A DNA stretch of 64,000 nt from Helicobacteraceae bacterium (lineage in GTDB: Bacteria; Campylobacterota; Campylobacteria; Campylobacterales; Sulfurimonadaceae), in NCBI GenBank assembly GCA_013138865.1, contig WTBY01000074.1:1-64000 (forward strand). The letters are read 5' to 3'. The notes below the pieces were generated by a model that was not told where the DNA came from, did no database searches, and worked only from the letters and a program-made list of their open reading frames with translations. The position numbers were made by a program, and so were the translations under genes. This document shows positions 36,173-45,187 of the stretch, piece after piece (the first letter of the stretch is position 1; every line of letters starts with the position of its first letter).

Positions 36173-37751
36173 TTTCGCCTGTATTAATTAATTTTTGAGG
36201 AATAGTAATTTTAAAGGTACTCCCCCTATCTAGTTCTGAGCTAAGTTCTAGTTTAGCATCCATTAACAAGAGAAGATCTTTTGTTATGCTAAGTCCTAAA
36301 CCTGTACCACCATGTTTTTTTGTTGTAGTGCTATCAGCTTGAGTGAAAGCATCAAATATTTTCTCTTGAGTCTCTTTTGACATTCCTATACCATTGTCCT
36401 TAATAATTATAAATAGTGTAGAGTTTTCGTAATATATATCTACTTTTACTTCACCATCTTTTTGAGTGAATTTTATAGCGTTTGAAACAAGATTGTTAAT
36501 TACTTGAGTTATGCGCATCCAGTCACCATATAGAGTTATATCTTGAAGCTTATCTCTGTTTAGTGTAACTTTTATTTTTGCTTGTTGGGAGAGTGCATCA
36601 AAACGAGAAATAACAGTGAGAGTCTCTTCTTTAAGTTCATATTCATGTGGTTCTATCTTAAACTTACCACTTTGAATTTTTGCAATATCTAAAATATCAT
36701 TTATTAAGTGAAGAAGGTGATCTGAACTATTTTTTATATTTAGTACATATTTTTGTAAAATTTTATCATCACCTATCTTATGTGCCATAATTTGAGCAAA
36801 ACCACCAATAGCATTAAGTGGTGTTCTTAGTTCATGACTCATATTTGATAAAAATTCATCTTTCGCATTATGTGCAAATATGGCATCCTTTTTACTTTTG
36901 TACTCCTTGTAGTAAGAGACTAGCGCAGTTATTAAAAATAGTAAAGCACTCGCAAATGAAAAACCAATAAGCCACTTTTCATCAGTAGTGTACAGCTCTA
37001 TTTTTTTCTCTATTTGAACTTGTATCTCATTCTCAATTTTAGCATTATTGCACGCTTTCATTTTTATAGAAAGCTCAGCTAATTTTTTATAGTAAGTATG
37101 TGCCATCTGCATATTTGCTGAGAGCATTATTTTTAGAAGCTCTTTGTCTTCTATAAGCTGATAAGCTTCAGGTGTAAAAAGATGTTTTAGTGATCTTAGC
37201 TTGGTAAGGAATAGACCTACTTCATTTTTGGTGGCTATATTTGAAAAGTTTAAATTGCTCATAGAATTTGAGTAATAGCCTATTAAAAGTTCTTTTATAT
37301 CTTCCATTAAAGCAGGAGTAATAAAGTCAACTTTTTGATCTTGATTGAGTCTTTGTGTGTATAGTTTATTTAAAAAAAGTAAGGAGTTTTTTACAACTGA
37401 GTGATAAGATTTATAATCATCAATAAGTGAAGACCTAAGACTCATATTATTTTGAAGAGAGTTTAACTCATTTTTTACTTCACTTAAGCCAATGCGTCTA
37501 AAATGCTCTATTAGATCTTTACCCATACTGTCTAATTCAGTAGTTGTTAGCGTAAGTGCATCATAGTTATTTCTTGAAGATAGTTCAGATAATAGTATCA
37601 GTTGATCCTTTTCTAAAAGTTGATAGGTATAGAATTGACGCTCTGCTGAGATTAAATCCTCTTTTTTATGTTGTATATTAAAATATTTATATGTACCAAC
37701 GATACCTAAAAAAATAAAAAGAAGAACAAATATTCTAAGATCAAATTTCAT
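36165..37751 (-). CDS. Sensor histidine kinase with DAHL-like periplasmic domain
   Basis: 528 residues: helix 6-22, a periplasmic helical sensor to about residue 255 with DDYKSYHSVVKNSLLFLN, matching the KS-x-NAVL-NSL pattern of DAHL domains, a second helix (about 258-278), HisKA with FLSNMSHELRTPLNAIGG (about 305-322) and an ATPase domain with N, G1 and G2 boxes (NNLVSNAIKF, DNGIGMSKE, GTGLGLS). It directly follows the peroxidase gene with no gap and overlaps the flavoprotein gene by 8 bp. The partner is probably the double-receiver cyclase in the same operon. Confidence 0.9.
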   Translation of the reverse strand: MKFDLRIFVLLFIFLGIVGTYKYFNIQHKKEDLISAERQFYTYQLLEKDQLILLSELSSRNNYDALTLTTTELDSMGKDLIEHFRRIGLSEVKNELNSLQNNMSLRSSLIDDYKSYHSVVKNSLLFLNKLYTQRLNQDQKVDFITPALMEDIKELLIGYYSNSMSNLNFSNIATKNEVGLFLTKLRSLKHLFTPEAYQLIEDKELLKIMLSANMQMAHTYYKKLAELSIKMKACNNAKIENEIQVQIEKKIELYTTDEKWLIGFSFASALLFLITALVSYYKEYKSKKDAIFAHNAKDEFLSNMSHELRTPLNAIGGFAQIMAHKIGDDKILQKYVLNIKNSSDHLLHLINDILDIAKIQSGKFKIEPHEYELKEETLTVISRFDALSQQAKIKVTLNRDKLQDITLYGDWMRITQVINNLVSNAIKFTQKDGEVKVDIYYENSTLFIIIKDNGIGMSKETQEKIFDAFTQADSTTTKKHGGTGLGLSITKDLLLLMDAKLELSSELDRGSTFKITIPQKLINTGENE

Positions 37752-38672
37752 CTATTTATCTTTTAAAATTTCAGGAGTTTCACCTGTAAGAGTATTTAAA
37801 AAAAGTTCTATTTTTTTAACGTTTGTGTCACTTATTCGAATTCCTAGTTGATGTTCTGCCATATCTTTGATTGCTGTATAGAGTGTAGCTATTTGTCCAT
37901 CATGAAAATAAGGAGCTGTTAGTTCAATATTTCTTAGTGTTGGCACTTTAAAATAGAACAGATCCTTAGACTCTTTAGTAATGTTATAGCGTCCTTTATT
38001 GCCATGCTTTGATTTGTATGTAAGCATAATACCAACTTTTTGGTACATATTGCCACCGACGTTAACGCCATTGTGACAGCTAATACAGCCATACTCTTTA
38101 AAGAGTCTATAACCCTCTTTCGCTTCAGCAGAGATAGCATCGTTATTGCCTCTTAGGTACTCATCAAATGGTGAGTTAGGTGTGACTAGAGCACTCTCAA
38201 ACTCTGCTATAGCATCAGCTATATTTTTTGCGGTAATACCATCTTTGTAAACTTTGTTAAACTCTTTTTTATAATTAGGATCTTTTTTGAGTGTTTTAAC
38301 AACATTTTGCATGGTATTAGCCATCTCAATAGGATTTTCTATAGGAACTATTGCCTGAGCTTTAAGATCTTTTTCTCTGCCGTCCCAAAACTGAACAAAG
38401 TTGTAGCGAGAATTTAGAACAGTAGGTGAGTTAATAGTTCCTACTTTTCCGTCAACTCCTTTAGAAAAATCTTTGTTATCTGCTCCACCACCTGGTAAAA
38501 AATGACAAGAGGCACAAGCTACAGTGGAATCTATTGAAAGAATAGGGTCAAAAAATAGTTTCTTTCCTAGCGCTGCTCTGCTCTTATCATACTTAAACTT
38601 TTTAGGTAATGGAGTTACATCTTGTGCAAGTAGAGTAGTGATAAATAGTGCGATTATAGTAAGATAGTTCAT
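37752..38672 (-). CDS. Periplasmic di-heme cytochrome c peroxidase, paralogue 1
   Basis: 306 residues with a signal peptide (LTIIALFITTLLAQ), heme motifs CASCHFLPGGG and CISCHNGVNVGG, FWDGREKDLKAQA and NPIEMA, and TLRNIELTAPYFHDG: the same layout as the gene at 31582-32511. It is the first gene of a seven-gene run. On the minus strand a TATTAT at 38680-38685 is 7 bp from the ATG and no Shine-Dalgarno sequence is visible, so the operon may start leaderless. It abuts the DAHL kinase gene exactly. Confidence 0.92.
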   Translation of the reverse strand: MNYLTIIALFITTLLAQDVTPLPKKFKYDKSRAALGKKLFFDPILSIDSTVACASCHFLPGGGADNKDFSKGVDGKVGTINSPTVLNSRYNFVQFWDGREKDLKAQAIVPIENPIEMANTMQNVVKTLKKDPNYKKEFNKVYKDGITAKNIADAIAEFESALVTPNSPFDEYLRGNNDAISAEAKEGYRLFKEYGCISCHNGVNVGGNMYQKVGIMLTYKSKHGNKGRYNITKESKDLFYFKVPTLRNIELTAPYFHDGQIATLYTAIKDMAEHQLGIRISDTNVKKIELFLNTLTGETPEILKDK

Positions 38673-38746
38673 TAAAGGTATAATACATCTTTGAACTTTA
38701 AATAGAGGTTACATTTTGCTTATAGCTCTTTTAGATATATATCTTT

Positions 38747-40507
38747 TTAATTGTTAAAAAACTCTAAGCTAAAACATACACCAGTAGTTTCTCCTTGGGG
38801 AGAAGTTATATTTTTAACATTTAAGTGAGCATTATGGTGATCTTCTATAATTATTTTTGACATATAAAGCCCTAATCCTGTTCCATTTTTTTCACTTTTT
38901 GTAGAGAAGTAAGGATCAAAAATATTCTCCATTATATTATTTCTAATACCACCACCATTGTCACTAATTTCTATACTACAACCATTTCCAATATCTTTTA
39001 TTTCTATAGTGATCTCAGAATTTTTTAATTTTTTCTCATTTATATTATCTTGTGCATTTTTAATAATATTTAGCACAACTTGAACAACTTCGTTCTCTAT
39101 AATATCTATTTCAGTGCTACAGTTATACTCTTGAATAAGTTTAATATTATCTACTTTTAAAGAGCTTTGTATAATATGTAGTGCTTTCTCAATTGTAGAA
39201 CTTAGTAATGTTTTAGTTATCTGTTTATCTATTTTATAAAAATTTCTAAAATCGTCAATAGTAGAAGTCAAACTTTGAGTCAGTGTACCAATTTGATTTA
39301 AAGAGTTAGTAAAATACTCTTTGTGTTCTTCTTGTTCATCTTTTTTATCTAAATTGTAGGTATCAAGTTCTAACTGCATATTTAAATCAATAGATATAGC
39401 GGAAATACCAGCTAGTGGTTGTCTCCACTGATGTGCGATCATACTGATCATTTCACCCATTTGTGCTAGTTTAGAGTGCTGAAAAAGTTTTTTATTGTTC
39501 TCAATATTAATAGCTTCTAGTGCTTTGATTTTTTTGGTATACATGTTAAATATATAGTACATTAGCATACTCATAAAAAGTAATAACGCTACATTTGTTA
39601 AGTTTGTATAAAATAAAAACTCTTCATTACTTTTAAAAAGAGCTGTTATATTTTTAGAAACAATAATTTTTGCGATAGGTTCTTTATCTATTGATTTTAG
39701 ATCTAAGTTATTAACTACTAAAAAATATTTATCTTCTATATGTAAAATCTGATGCTCTTTAGTTACATCAAGTAGTGGATTTATTTTTTTAAAAATTGTT
39801 TCACTAAGTATAAGGGAATAGTCATCTACTTGTTCATAGTCAGTTTTTGTATTTAAATATTTTAACTTATCGGACTTAACAAGTATCTCAACATTTATGT
39901 GTCCCGCTTCTTCTGCAAGCTCGCTGGCAAAATATGATGGCTTTATTCCATACTCTAAAATACCAAGAAGTGTGTTATTCTCACCTACAAAAGGTACACT
40001 AATTCTATAGGAAACACCATTTTTACCAACTTCAAAAGCATTTTTATTCATTTTTGTAGCTGTTGTCTTTTCTATTAATGGTCTAATACCTACTATACTA
40101 TCATTGAATTGTTCTGGTCTATGCATTCTTAGTATAGTTGTGTTGTTGGAGTCAAAAAAATGCATAATTTCTAAATATGGATCAGATTTTTTTAAAGAAG
40201 TATAATTTAGCTGCATATGCTTTAAGAGCTTTTCTCTATCTCTATTTTGTAAATATTTTTTTAATTTTGAGTTATTTAAATAAGGAATACTTATAAATTG
40301 ATAGCTATCTTGCAGATGTTTGAGCTCATCTTCAAAAATTAGTGTTATATCAGACTTTAAATTATTGATCTCTTTTTTTAACATCATATCTGTATGTTGG
40401 TTGTCAAAGTAGAGTCTCAATATTAAGTTTAAAATAAGAATTAAAATAGCTAGAGATATGTATCGATTTTTAAGTTTATCTAATTTAACTGGCATTAAGA
40501 ACCTCAC
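38747..40507 (-). CDS. Sensor histidine kinase with Cache-like domain
   Basis: 586 residues: helix 15-32, a periplasmic Cache-like sensor to about residue 298 with MHFFDSNNTTILRMHRPEQF, a second helix (about 300-322), a coiled coil, then a phospho-acceptor region of the type MISMIAHQWRQPLAGISAIS common in Campylobacterota. The ATPase domain has VLNIIKNAQDN, ISDNGGGI and GTGLGLYMSK. GAGGTGAGG upstream is a good ribosome-binding site. It ends 74 bp before the peroxidase operon and may regulate or extend it. No receiver partner is adjacent. Confidence 0.9.
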   Translation of the reverse strand: MRFLMPVKLDKLKNRYISLAILILILNLILRLYFDNQHTDMMLKKEINNLKSDITLIFEDELKHLQDSYQFISIPYLNNSKLKKYLQNRDREKLLKHMQLNYTSLKKSDPYLEIMHFFDSNNTTILRMHRPEQFNDSIVGIRPLIEKTTATKMNKNAFEVGKNGVSYRISVPFVGENNTLLGILEYGIKPSYFASELAEEAGHINVEILVKSDKLKYLNTKTDYEQVDDYSLILSETIFKKINPLLDVTKEHQILHIEDKYFLVVNNLDLKSIDKEPIAKIIVSKNITALFKSNEEFLFYTNLTNVALLLFMSMLMYYIFNMYTKKIKALEAINIENNKKLFQHSKLAQMGEMISMIAHQWRQPLAGISAISIDLNMQLELDTYNLDKKDEQEEHKEYFTNSLNQIGTLTQSLTSTIDDFRNFYKIDKQITKTLLSSTIEKALHIIQSSLKVDNIKLIQEYNCSTEIDIIENEVVQVVLNIIKNAQDNINEKKLKNSEITIEIKDIGNGCSIEISDNGGGIRNNIMENIFDPYFSTKSEKNGTGLGLYMSKIIIEDHHNAHLNVKNITSPQGETTGVCFSLEFFNN

Positions 40508-40548
40508 CTCAATATTACTAAATTTAATATTATTATAGGAGATAAACC

Positions 40549-40962
40549 TTAAGAAATAGCGAAAATAATTAAGTAATACCTAGCAACCCTAAGAGTAGCT
40601 ACAACTATAAAAAAGTACCAAAATTTTAGTTTTGAAAGACCAGCAATGAGTGTTATAGGGTCCCCAATAATTGGTAACCATGAAAAAAGAAGTGAGTAGT
40701 AACCATATTTTTCACTTAGGTAAAAAGCTTTTTTTCCTATTTTAGAGTTAAGTTGTTTATGGGCATAGTTTGAGAGTTTGTAACCTATAAAATAGTTTAG
40801 TATGATCGCTAGTACATTACCAAAAGAGGCTATTATAAGTGCTTTAAACGGAGTCATTCCGGCAGTGATCGCAATAATTAAAGAGGCTTCAGAGCTAAAT
40901 GGAAGAATTGTTGCTGCTAAAAAAGCAGAAATAAAAAGGGAAAGTTCCCCTAAGTTCGCCAT
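40549..40962 (-). CDS. YqaA-type (DedA/SNARE-associated) membrane protein
   Basis: 137 residues with about four membrane segments; features LPFSSEASLIIAITAG near the N-terminus, FGNVLAIILNYFIGY and LFSWLPIIGDPITLIAGLSK, typical of the short COG1238 group. A role in membrane lipid or ion homeostasis is likely by family. The ribosome-binding CGGAG lies 7 bp upstream, inside the 48-bp tandem repeat that directly precedes the ATG. Confidence 0.85.
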   Translation of the reverse strand: MANLGELSLFISAFLAATILPFSSEASLIIAITAGMTPFKALIIASFGNVLAIILNYFIGYKLSNYAHKQLNSKIGKKAFYLSEKYGYYSLLFSWLPIIGDPITLIAGLSKLKFWYFFIVVATLRVARYYLIIFAIS

Positions 40963-41058
40963 TGATTGACTCCGTCGGTGGGCTTCGCCATCACCTTTGG
41001 TTCCGAACCATGATTGACTCCGTCGGTGGGCTTCGCCATCACCTTTGGTTCCGAACCT
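40963..41058. repeat. Two tandem 48-bp repeats abutting the yqaA start
   Basis: Copies at 40963-41010 and 41011-41058 differ only in the last base. They are more GC-rich than their surroundings. On the minus strand each copy contains GGTGATGGCGAAGCC, which mimics a start region, and CGGAGTCAATCA, which supplies the ribosome-binding site. A possible 29-codon upstream ORF (41039 down to 40950) repeats the peptide MAKPTDGVN and overlaps the real start in another frame. Confidence 0.9.
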
Positions 41059-41059
41059 A

Positions 41060-41083
41060 AAAAAGCCACGCAGGTGGCTTTTT
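41060..41083. terminator. Intrinsic terminator after RNase J gene
   Basis: A 10-bp stem (41060-41069 with 41074-41083, AAAAAGCCAC) and 4-base loop. Both sides are flanked by A/T runs, so it can end transcription in either direction. It lies 12 bp past the RNase J stop. Confidence 0.85.
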
Positions 41084-41094
41084 CTTTACGGTTC

Positions 41095-43026
41095 TCACAT
41101 AACAAAAATATTAGGAACAATAAGTGGGTATTTTTTATGTTTACGATAGATATGTTTACGAACAACTTGACGTAGATCGTTTTCCATACCTTTTTGATTT
41201 TCAATATGGTTAGGTTTTAAGTTAGTTAAGAAAAGCTCTAACACATCTTCAATCTCATTAGCGAAAGCACGATCAGATCTATCAGGAACAAGACCAAATG
41301 TTGTAACAACTGGCTTAGAGATTAGCTTACCATCAGTTTCAGCAACTTGAGCGATGATCATAACGATACCCTCATTCGCAAGTTTTTGACGATCGATAAC
41401 AACATCGTTCTCAATTCTGTTGTTGTACTGGTTGTCTATATAAGTTTTACCAGTTCTAACACTTTTCGCTTTTCTCATAAACTTAGGAGATATTTCAACG
41501 CTATCACCATCAGTCATTAGGTAAACATTACGTTCAGGAACGCCACAAGCGATACCAGTCTCTTTATGTCTCATAATGTGGTTGTATTCACCATGGACAG
41601 GTAAGAAAAACTTAGGATTAGTAAGACGTAACATAAGCTTTTGCTCTTCTATTCCAGCATGTCCAGAAACATGAAGATCACGATCTTTACTTATTTTAGC
41701 ACCCGCACGTTGTAAGTGATTACACATAGCAGAAATTCCACCCTCATTACCAGGAATGGCGCGAGATGAAAGGATGATTAAGTCGCTTGGCTTAATTTTA
41801 ATATGACGATGCTCACCAATACTCATTCTGTAAAGTGCAGAACTTGGCTCACCTTGTGAACCTGTTGTTATGATCAGAACATCACGATCGTTCATGCGAC
41901 TAACTTCATCTGCATCAACAAAGATGCCTTTTGGTAGTTTAATGTACTCGTATCCAATAGCATTTTCAAGGTTACGCTCCATAGAACGACCAATAACACA
42001 AACCTTACGGTTATACTTAATACCGTACTGAATAGCTTGGTAAACTCTATGAATATTAGAGCTAAATGTTGACATAATAACTCGACCTTCAGCTTTTGCA
42101 AAAACACGGTCAAAAGCAGGAGCAACAGTTAACTCACTTGGAGTAATGTCAATGTTATGTGAGTTAGTTGAATCACTCATAAGACATAAAACACCTTTGT
42201 CACCATAGTGAGCTAAACGGTGAATATCTGTAGGAAATCCATCAACTGGAGTGTGATCTATTTTAAAGTCACCAGAGTGAATAATAGTTCCAGCTTCAGT
42301 TGTAATAGCTAACGCAGAAGAGTCAATGATCGAGTGAGTAATATGCATCCACTCAACTTCAAAGTCATTACCTATTTTGTAAACTTTTCTTTTTTCGATT
42401 GGGTTAAAATAGCTACGGTGTTCACGCATCTTATGCTCATCGAATTTATTTCCGATCATAGCAAGAGGAAGTGCAGTACCATAAATAGGTAGTTGTAGCT
42501 CTTTAAAGAAGTAAGGAACAGCACCAATATGGTCTTCGTGAGCATGTGTTATTACGATAGCTACAAGTTTCTTTTTGATCTCTTTTACATAAGTAAAATC
42601 AGGTATTAAAATATCAACACCATGCATATCTTCATCTGGAAAACTCATACCTACATCTACGATAATAGCTTCATTCTCAGTTTCAAAAATTGTAATGTTT
42701 CCACCAATTTCACCAAGTCCACCAAGTGGAGTGATTTTTATCTTAGCATTTGTATCAAGGTTCAGTTTAAAGTGAGGGTTTAGTCTATTTTTATGAATTT
42801 CTATATTTTTAGCAACTGATTCTTTTAGTACAGCATCAATTGGTGCACTATCACGACGACGATTGCGGTTTTTGTTATTGTTGCCTTTTGGCTTACCACC
42901 AGCAGGTTTAGCAGTTGTTTTTTCACTTTGAGTTTTATTTAAAGGCTCTGCTTTTTTATAAATCTTCTTATCTGTACTCTCTTGAGTAGCTTCTACGTTT
43001 GTACTGTTTTCTGTATTCTCTGACAT
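41095..43026 (-). CDS. rnj: Ribonuclease J
   Basis: 643 residues. A polar, basic extension of about 95 residues rich in K, N and R precedes a metallo-beta-lactamase/beta-CASP nuclease: GGLGEIGGN, VITHAHEDHIGAVPY (metal site), HSGDFKIDHTP, SDSTNSH, then the beta-CASP and C-terminal domains (HVSGHAG, FFLPVHGEYNH). This is the main 5'-3' exo/endoribonuclease in Campylobacterota, where the extended N-terminus is typical. It follows ksgA by 8 bp on the same strand. Confidence 0.96.
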   Translation of the reverse strand: MSENTENSTNVEATQESTDKKIYKKAEPLNKTQSEKTTAKPAGGKPKGNNNKNRNRRRDSAPIDAVLKESVAKNIEIHKNRLNPHFKLNLDTNAKIKITPLGGLGEIGGNITIFETENEAIIVDVGMSFPDEDMHGVDILIPDFTYVKEIKKKLVAIVITHAHEDHIGAVPYFFKELQLPIYGTALPLAMIGNKFDEHKMREHRSYFNPIEKRKVYKIGNDFEVEWMHITHSIIDSSALAITTEAGTIIHSGDFKIDHTPVDGFPTDIHRLAHYGDKGVLCLMSDSTNSHNIDITPSELTVAPAFDRVFAKAEGRVIMSTFSSNIHRVYQAIQYGIKYNRKVCVIGRSMERNLENAIGYEYIKLPKGIFVDADEVSRMNDRDVLIITTGSQGEPSSALYRMSIGEHRHIKIKPSDLIILSSRAIPGNEGGISAMCNHLQRAGAKISKDRDLHVSGHAGIEEQKLMLRLTNPKFFLPVHGEYNHIMRHKETGIACGVPERNVYLMTDGDSVEISPKFMRKAKSVRTGKTYIDNQYNNRIENDVVIDRQKLANEGIVMIIAQVAETDGKLISKPVVTTFGLVPDRSDRAFANEIEDVLELFLTNLKPNHIENQKGMENDLRQVVRKHIYRKHKKYPLIVPNIFVM

Positions 43027-43034
43027 GACAACTC

Positions 43035-43805
43035 CTATGTTATTTTTTTATAGAGTTGGTGAAAACCTTCTGTAGTGAGTTGATGTGGGCGATACGTCAA
43101 TGGCAGTTCCATCTCTTCAAGAGCTTTAGTAATCAAAGCCTTATCAAAATGTGATGAGAGATTTTTTAGAAGTGTTTTGCGTGGCTGAGTAAATGCATAT
43201 GAAAGCATTTGTTCAAACTCACGATCACTTCTTGACTTGCTCTTTTGTATTAATAAAACAGCAGAGTCTACTTTAGGAGCTGGGTCAAACGCAGTTGGGG
43301 GTACATCGATTACGATGGAAGCAGTCCCTACACTTTGCGTTATGATGCCCAAAGCACCAAAGTTTTTCTCTCCAGCATTAGCAGCGAATTTTTTCGCCAC
43401 TTCAAGCTGTACCATTACAAGTAAATTTTTACACTTCTCATCTGCTAATGCACGAAGTATGATGTTTGTTGCTATGTAGTAGGGCAAGTTTGCCACTAAG
43501 TCATAGTCTTCATCTACTAAGTTGTCATCCCAAGACTTAAGTACATCTCCACAATGAAGTTGCAACTTATCCTCTTTAATGAGTGTTTTAAAGCGTTCAT
43601 TTAAATGTTTACATAAATCGGTATCGACCTCAAAAGCAGTTAAGCCTCTAACATCTACTAAATACTTAGTTAAATCACCTAAGCCAGGGCCAATTTCTAC
43701 TAGTGAGTTACTAGTGTTGGGCATCGCTTCGATAATTTGTCGTAGCACATGTTCATCTTTTAAAAAGTTTTGTCCAAACTTTTTCTTAGCTACAATTTTA
43801 TCCAT
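43035..43805 (-). CDS. rsmA: 16S rRNA dimethyladenosine transferase KsgA/RsmA
   Basis: It dimethylates two adjacent adenosines near the 3' end of 16S rRNA. Motifs: KKFGQNFLKDEHVLRQI, VEIGPGLGDLTKYL (SAM), VANLPYYIATNIILRAL (catalytic NLPY) and VPPTAFDPAPKVDSAV. Length 256 is normal. On its strand TATAAT at 43813-43818 is 7 bp from the ATG with no Shine-Dalgarno sequence, suggesting leaderless mRNA. Operon with rnj. Confidence 0.97.
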   Translation of the reverse strand: MDKIVAKKKFGQNFLKDEHVLRQIIEAMPNTSNSLVEIGPGLGDLTKYLVDVRGLTAFEVDTDLCKHLNERFKTLIKEDKLQLHCGDVLKSWDDNLVDEDYDLVANLPYYIATNIILRALADEKCKNLLVMVQLEVAKKFAANAGEKNFGALGIITQSVGTASIVIDVPPTAFDPAPKVDSAVLLIQKSKSRSDREFEQMLSYAFTQPRKTLLKNLSSHFDKALITKALEEMELPLTYRPHQLTTEGFHQLYKKIT

Positions 43806-43898
43806 AAGAGTTATTATAGGTTGAATCTACTTATAAATAGATTATAAGTGATATTTTTGTATACTGCAAAGAATAAATTAAAGTTAAAAGTAGCATAA

Positions 43899-44657
43899 AT
43901 GAACCATTTTGCAAAAAGAATTATTCCATGTTTAGACGTAAATAATGGACGAGTAGTTAAGGGTGTTAACTTTGTAGGGCTTCGTGATGCTGGGGACCCG
44001 ATCGAGGTTGCTCGTCGTTATAATGAAGAGGGTGCAGATGAGATCACGTTTTTAGATATTGGTGCTTCGCATGAGGGTCGTGATACGATCGTAGATGTTG
44101 TGAAAAAAGTAGCTGAAGAGGTCTTTATACCACTTACTGTTGGTGGTGGCATTAGAAAGCTTGAAGATATTTACGCACTTTTAAATGTTGGTTGCGACAA
44201 AGTTAGTCTGAACTCAGCTGCGATCAAACGTCCTGAACTTGTAAATGAGAGTTCAAAGCGTTTTGGTTCTCAATGTATAGTAACCGCGATCGATGTTAAA
44301 AAAACAGGTGATGTTTGGAATGTTTATTTGAATGGTGGACGTGTTGACACTGGACTTAATGCTTTAGAGTGGGCAAAAGAGGTAGTTGATCGTGGTGCAG
44401 GAGAGATCCTTTTAACTTCAATGGACGCTGATGGAACAAAAGCTGGTTTTGACATCTCTATAACAGAGCAGATAAGCAACGCTGTAAATGTTCCTGTGAT
44501 CGCAAGTGGTGGAGCTGGGACAATGGAGCACATAAAAGAGGCTTTTGATCATGGTGCAGACGCGGCGTTAGCGGCTTCGATCTTTCACTACAAAGAGATC
44601 GACATTATGGATCTAAAACACTTTTTAGACAAAAATGGGATACCAGTTAGACTATGA
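43899..44657 (+). CDS. hisF: Imidazole glycerol phosphate synthase subunit HisF
   Basis: A TIM barrel cyclase of histidine biosynthesis. [20 protein letters not shown] at the start (catalytic Asp in CLDV), [33 protein letters not shown] (second catalytic Asp), [13 protein letters not shown] and VIASGGAG. Length 252 is normal. Its stop overlaps the next start (ATGA). Confidence 0.97.
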   Translation: MNHFAKRIIPCLDVNNGRVVKGVNFVGLRDAGDPIEVARRYNEEGADEITFLDIGASHEGRDTIVDVVKKVAEEVFIPLTVGGGIRKLEDIYALLNVGCDKVSLNSAAIKRPELVNESSKRFGSQCIVTAIDVKKTGDVWNVYLNGGRVDTGLNALEWAKEVVDRGAGEILLTSMDADGTKAGFDISITEQISNAVNVPVIASGGAGTMEHIKEAFDHGADAALAASIFHYKEIDIMDLKHFLDKNGIPVRL

Positions 44658-45187
44658 TCGTATGTGCAGGAAATAACGAAACTTTTGAGTTTGCAACGCC
44701 ATTAGGTGTTGGTTTAGTAGAGATGAGTATGAATTTAACTCGTGCTTGTCTTTTTGATCCACCAGAGTTTTTACTTTTTGTGGGAAGTGCTGGCAGTTAT
44801 GGTAACCATAATATTTTAGACATTGTAGAGTCTAAAACAAGCTCAAACATTGAGCTCTCTTTTTTAACTCAGAGTGCTTACACTCCGATCGATAATGTCG
44901 TTTCAACTCACAGAGGAAATAAAAAAGATTTGATTGTAAACTCATCTAACTATATAAGTACAGACTTTGAACTAACAAAAAAGTTTTTAAAAATGGGAAT
45001 AGAGTTAGAGAATATGGAATTTTTTGCATTTTTAAGAGTAGCTCAGGAGTTTGACATACCAGCAGGTGGAGTATTTTGTGTCACTAACTACACTAACGAA
45101 AATGCACATAAAGATTTTGTAGCAAACCATAGCCAAGCAAAAGAGAAACTTACTAAATATATAAAGGCAAAATATGAGCACGTCTAA
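44654..45187 (+). CDS. Nucleoside phosphorylase-like protein
   Basis: 177 residues, shorter than most family members (about 230-250). [12 protein letters not shown] resembles the phosphate/ribose-binding glycine region, and [20 protein letters not shown] resembles the ME-motif near the ribose in PNP/UDP phosphorylases; [11 protein letters not shown] follows where family members have a catalytic Asp. It could be a purine nucleoside phosphorylase, MTA/futalosine nucleosidase-like, or a non-catalytic relative. It sits between hisF and rlmN with overlaps on both sides. Confidence 0.7.
   Translation: MIVCAGNNETFEFATPLGVGLVEMSMNLTRACLFDPPEFLLFVGSAGSYGNHNILDIVESKTSSNIELSFLTQSAYTPIDNVVSTHRGNKKDLIVNSSNYISTDFELTKKFLKMGIELENMEFFAFLRVAQEFDIPAGGVFCVTNYTNENAHKDFVANHSQAKEKLTKYIKAKYEHV

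Noticed and set aside
40963-41058. 48-bp repeats considered as a CRISPR remnant
   Set aside because: The two copies are directly adjacent without spacer and contain a gene's ribosome-binding site.
40950-41204. An 84-codon minus-strand frame covering the 48-bp repeats
   Set aside because: It begins inside the RNase J gene, crosses a strong terminator, and its peptide is just the tandem repeat. Only its last 29 codons could be a leader ORF.
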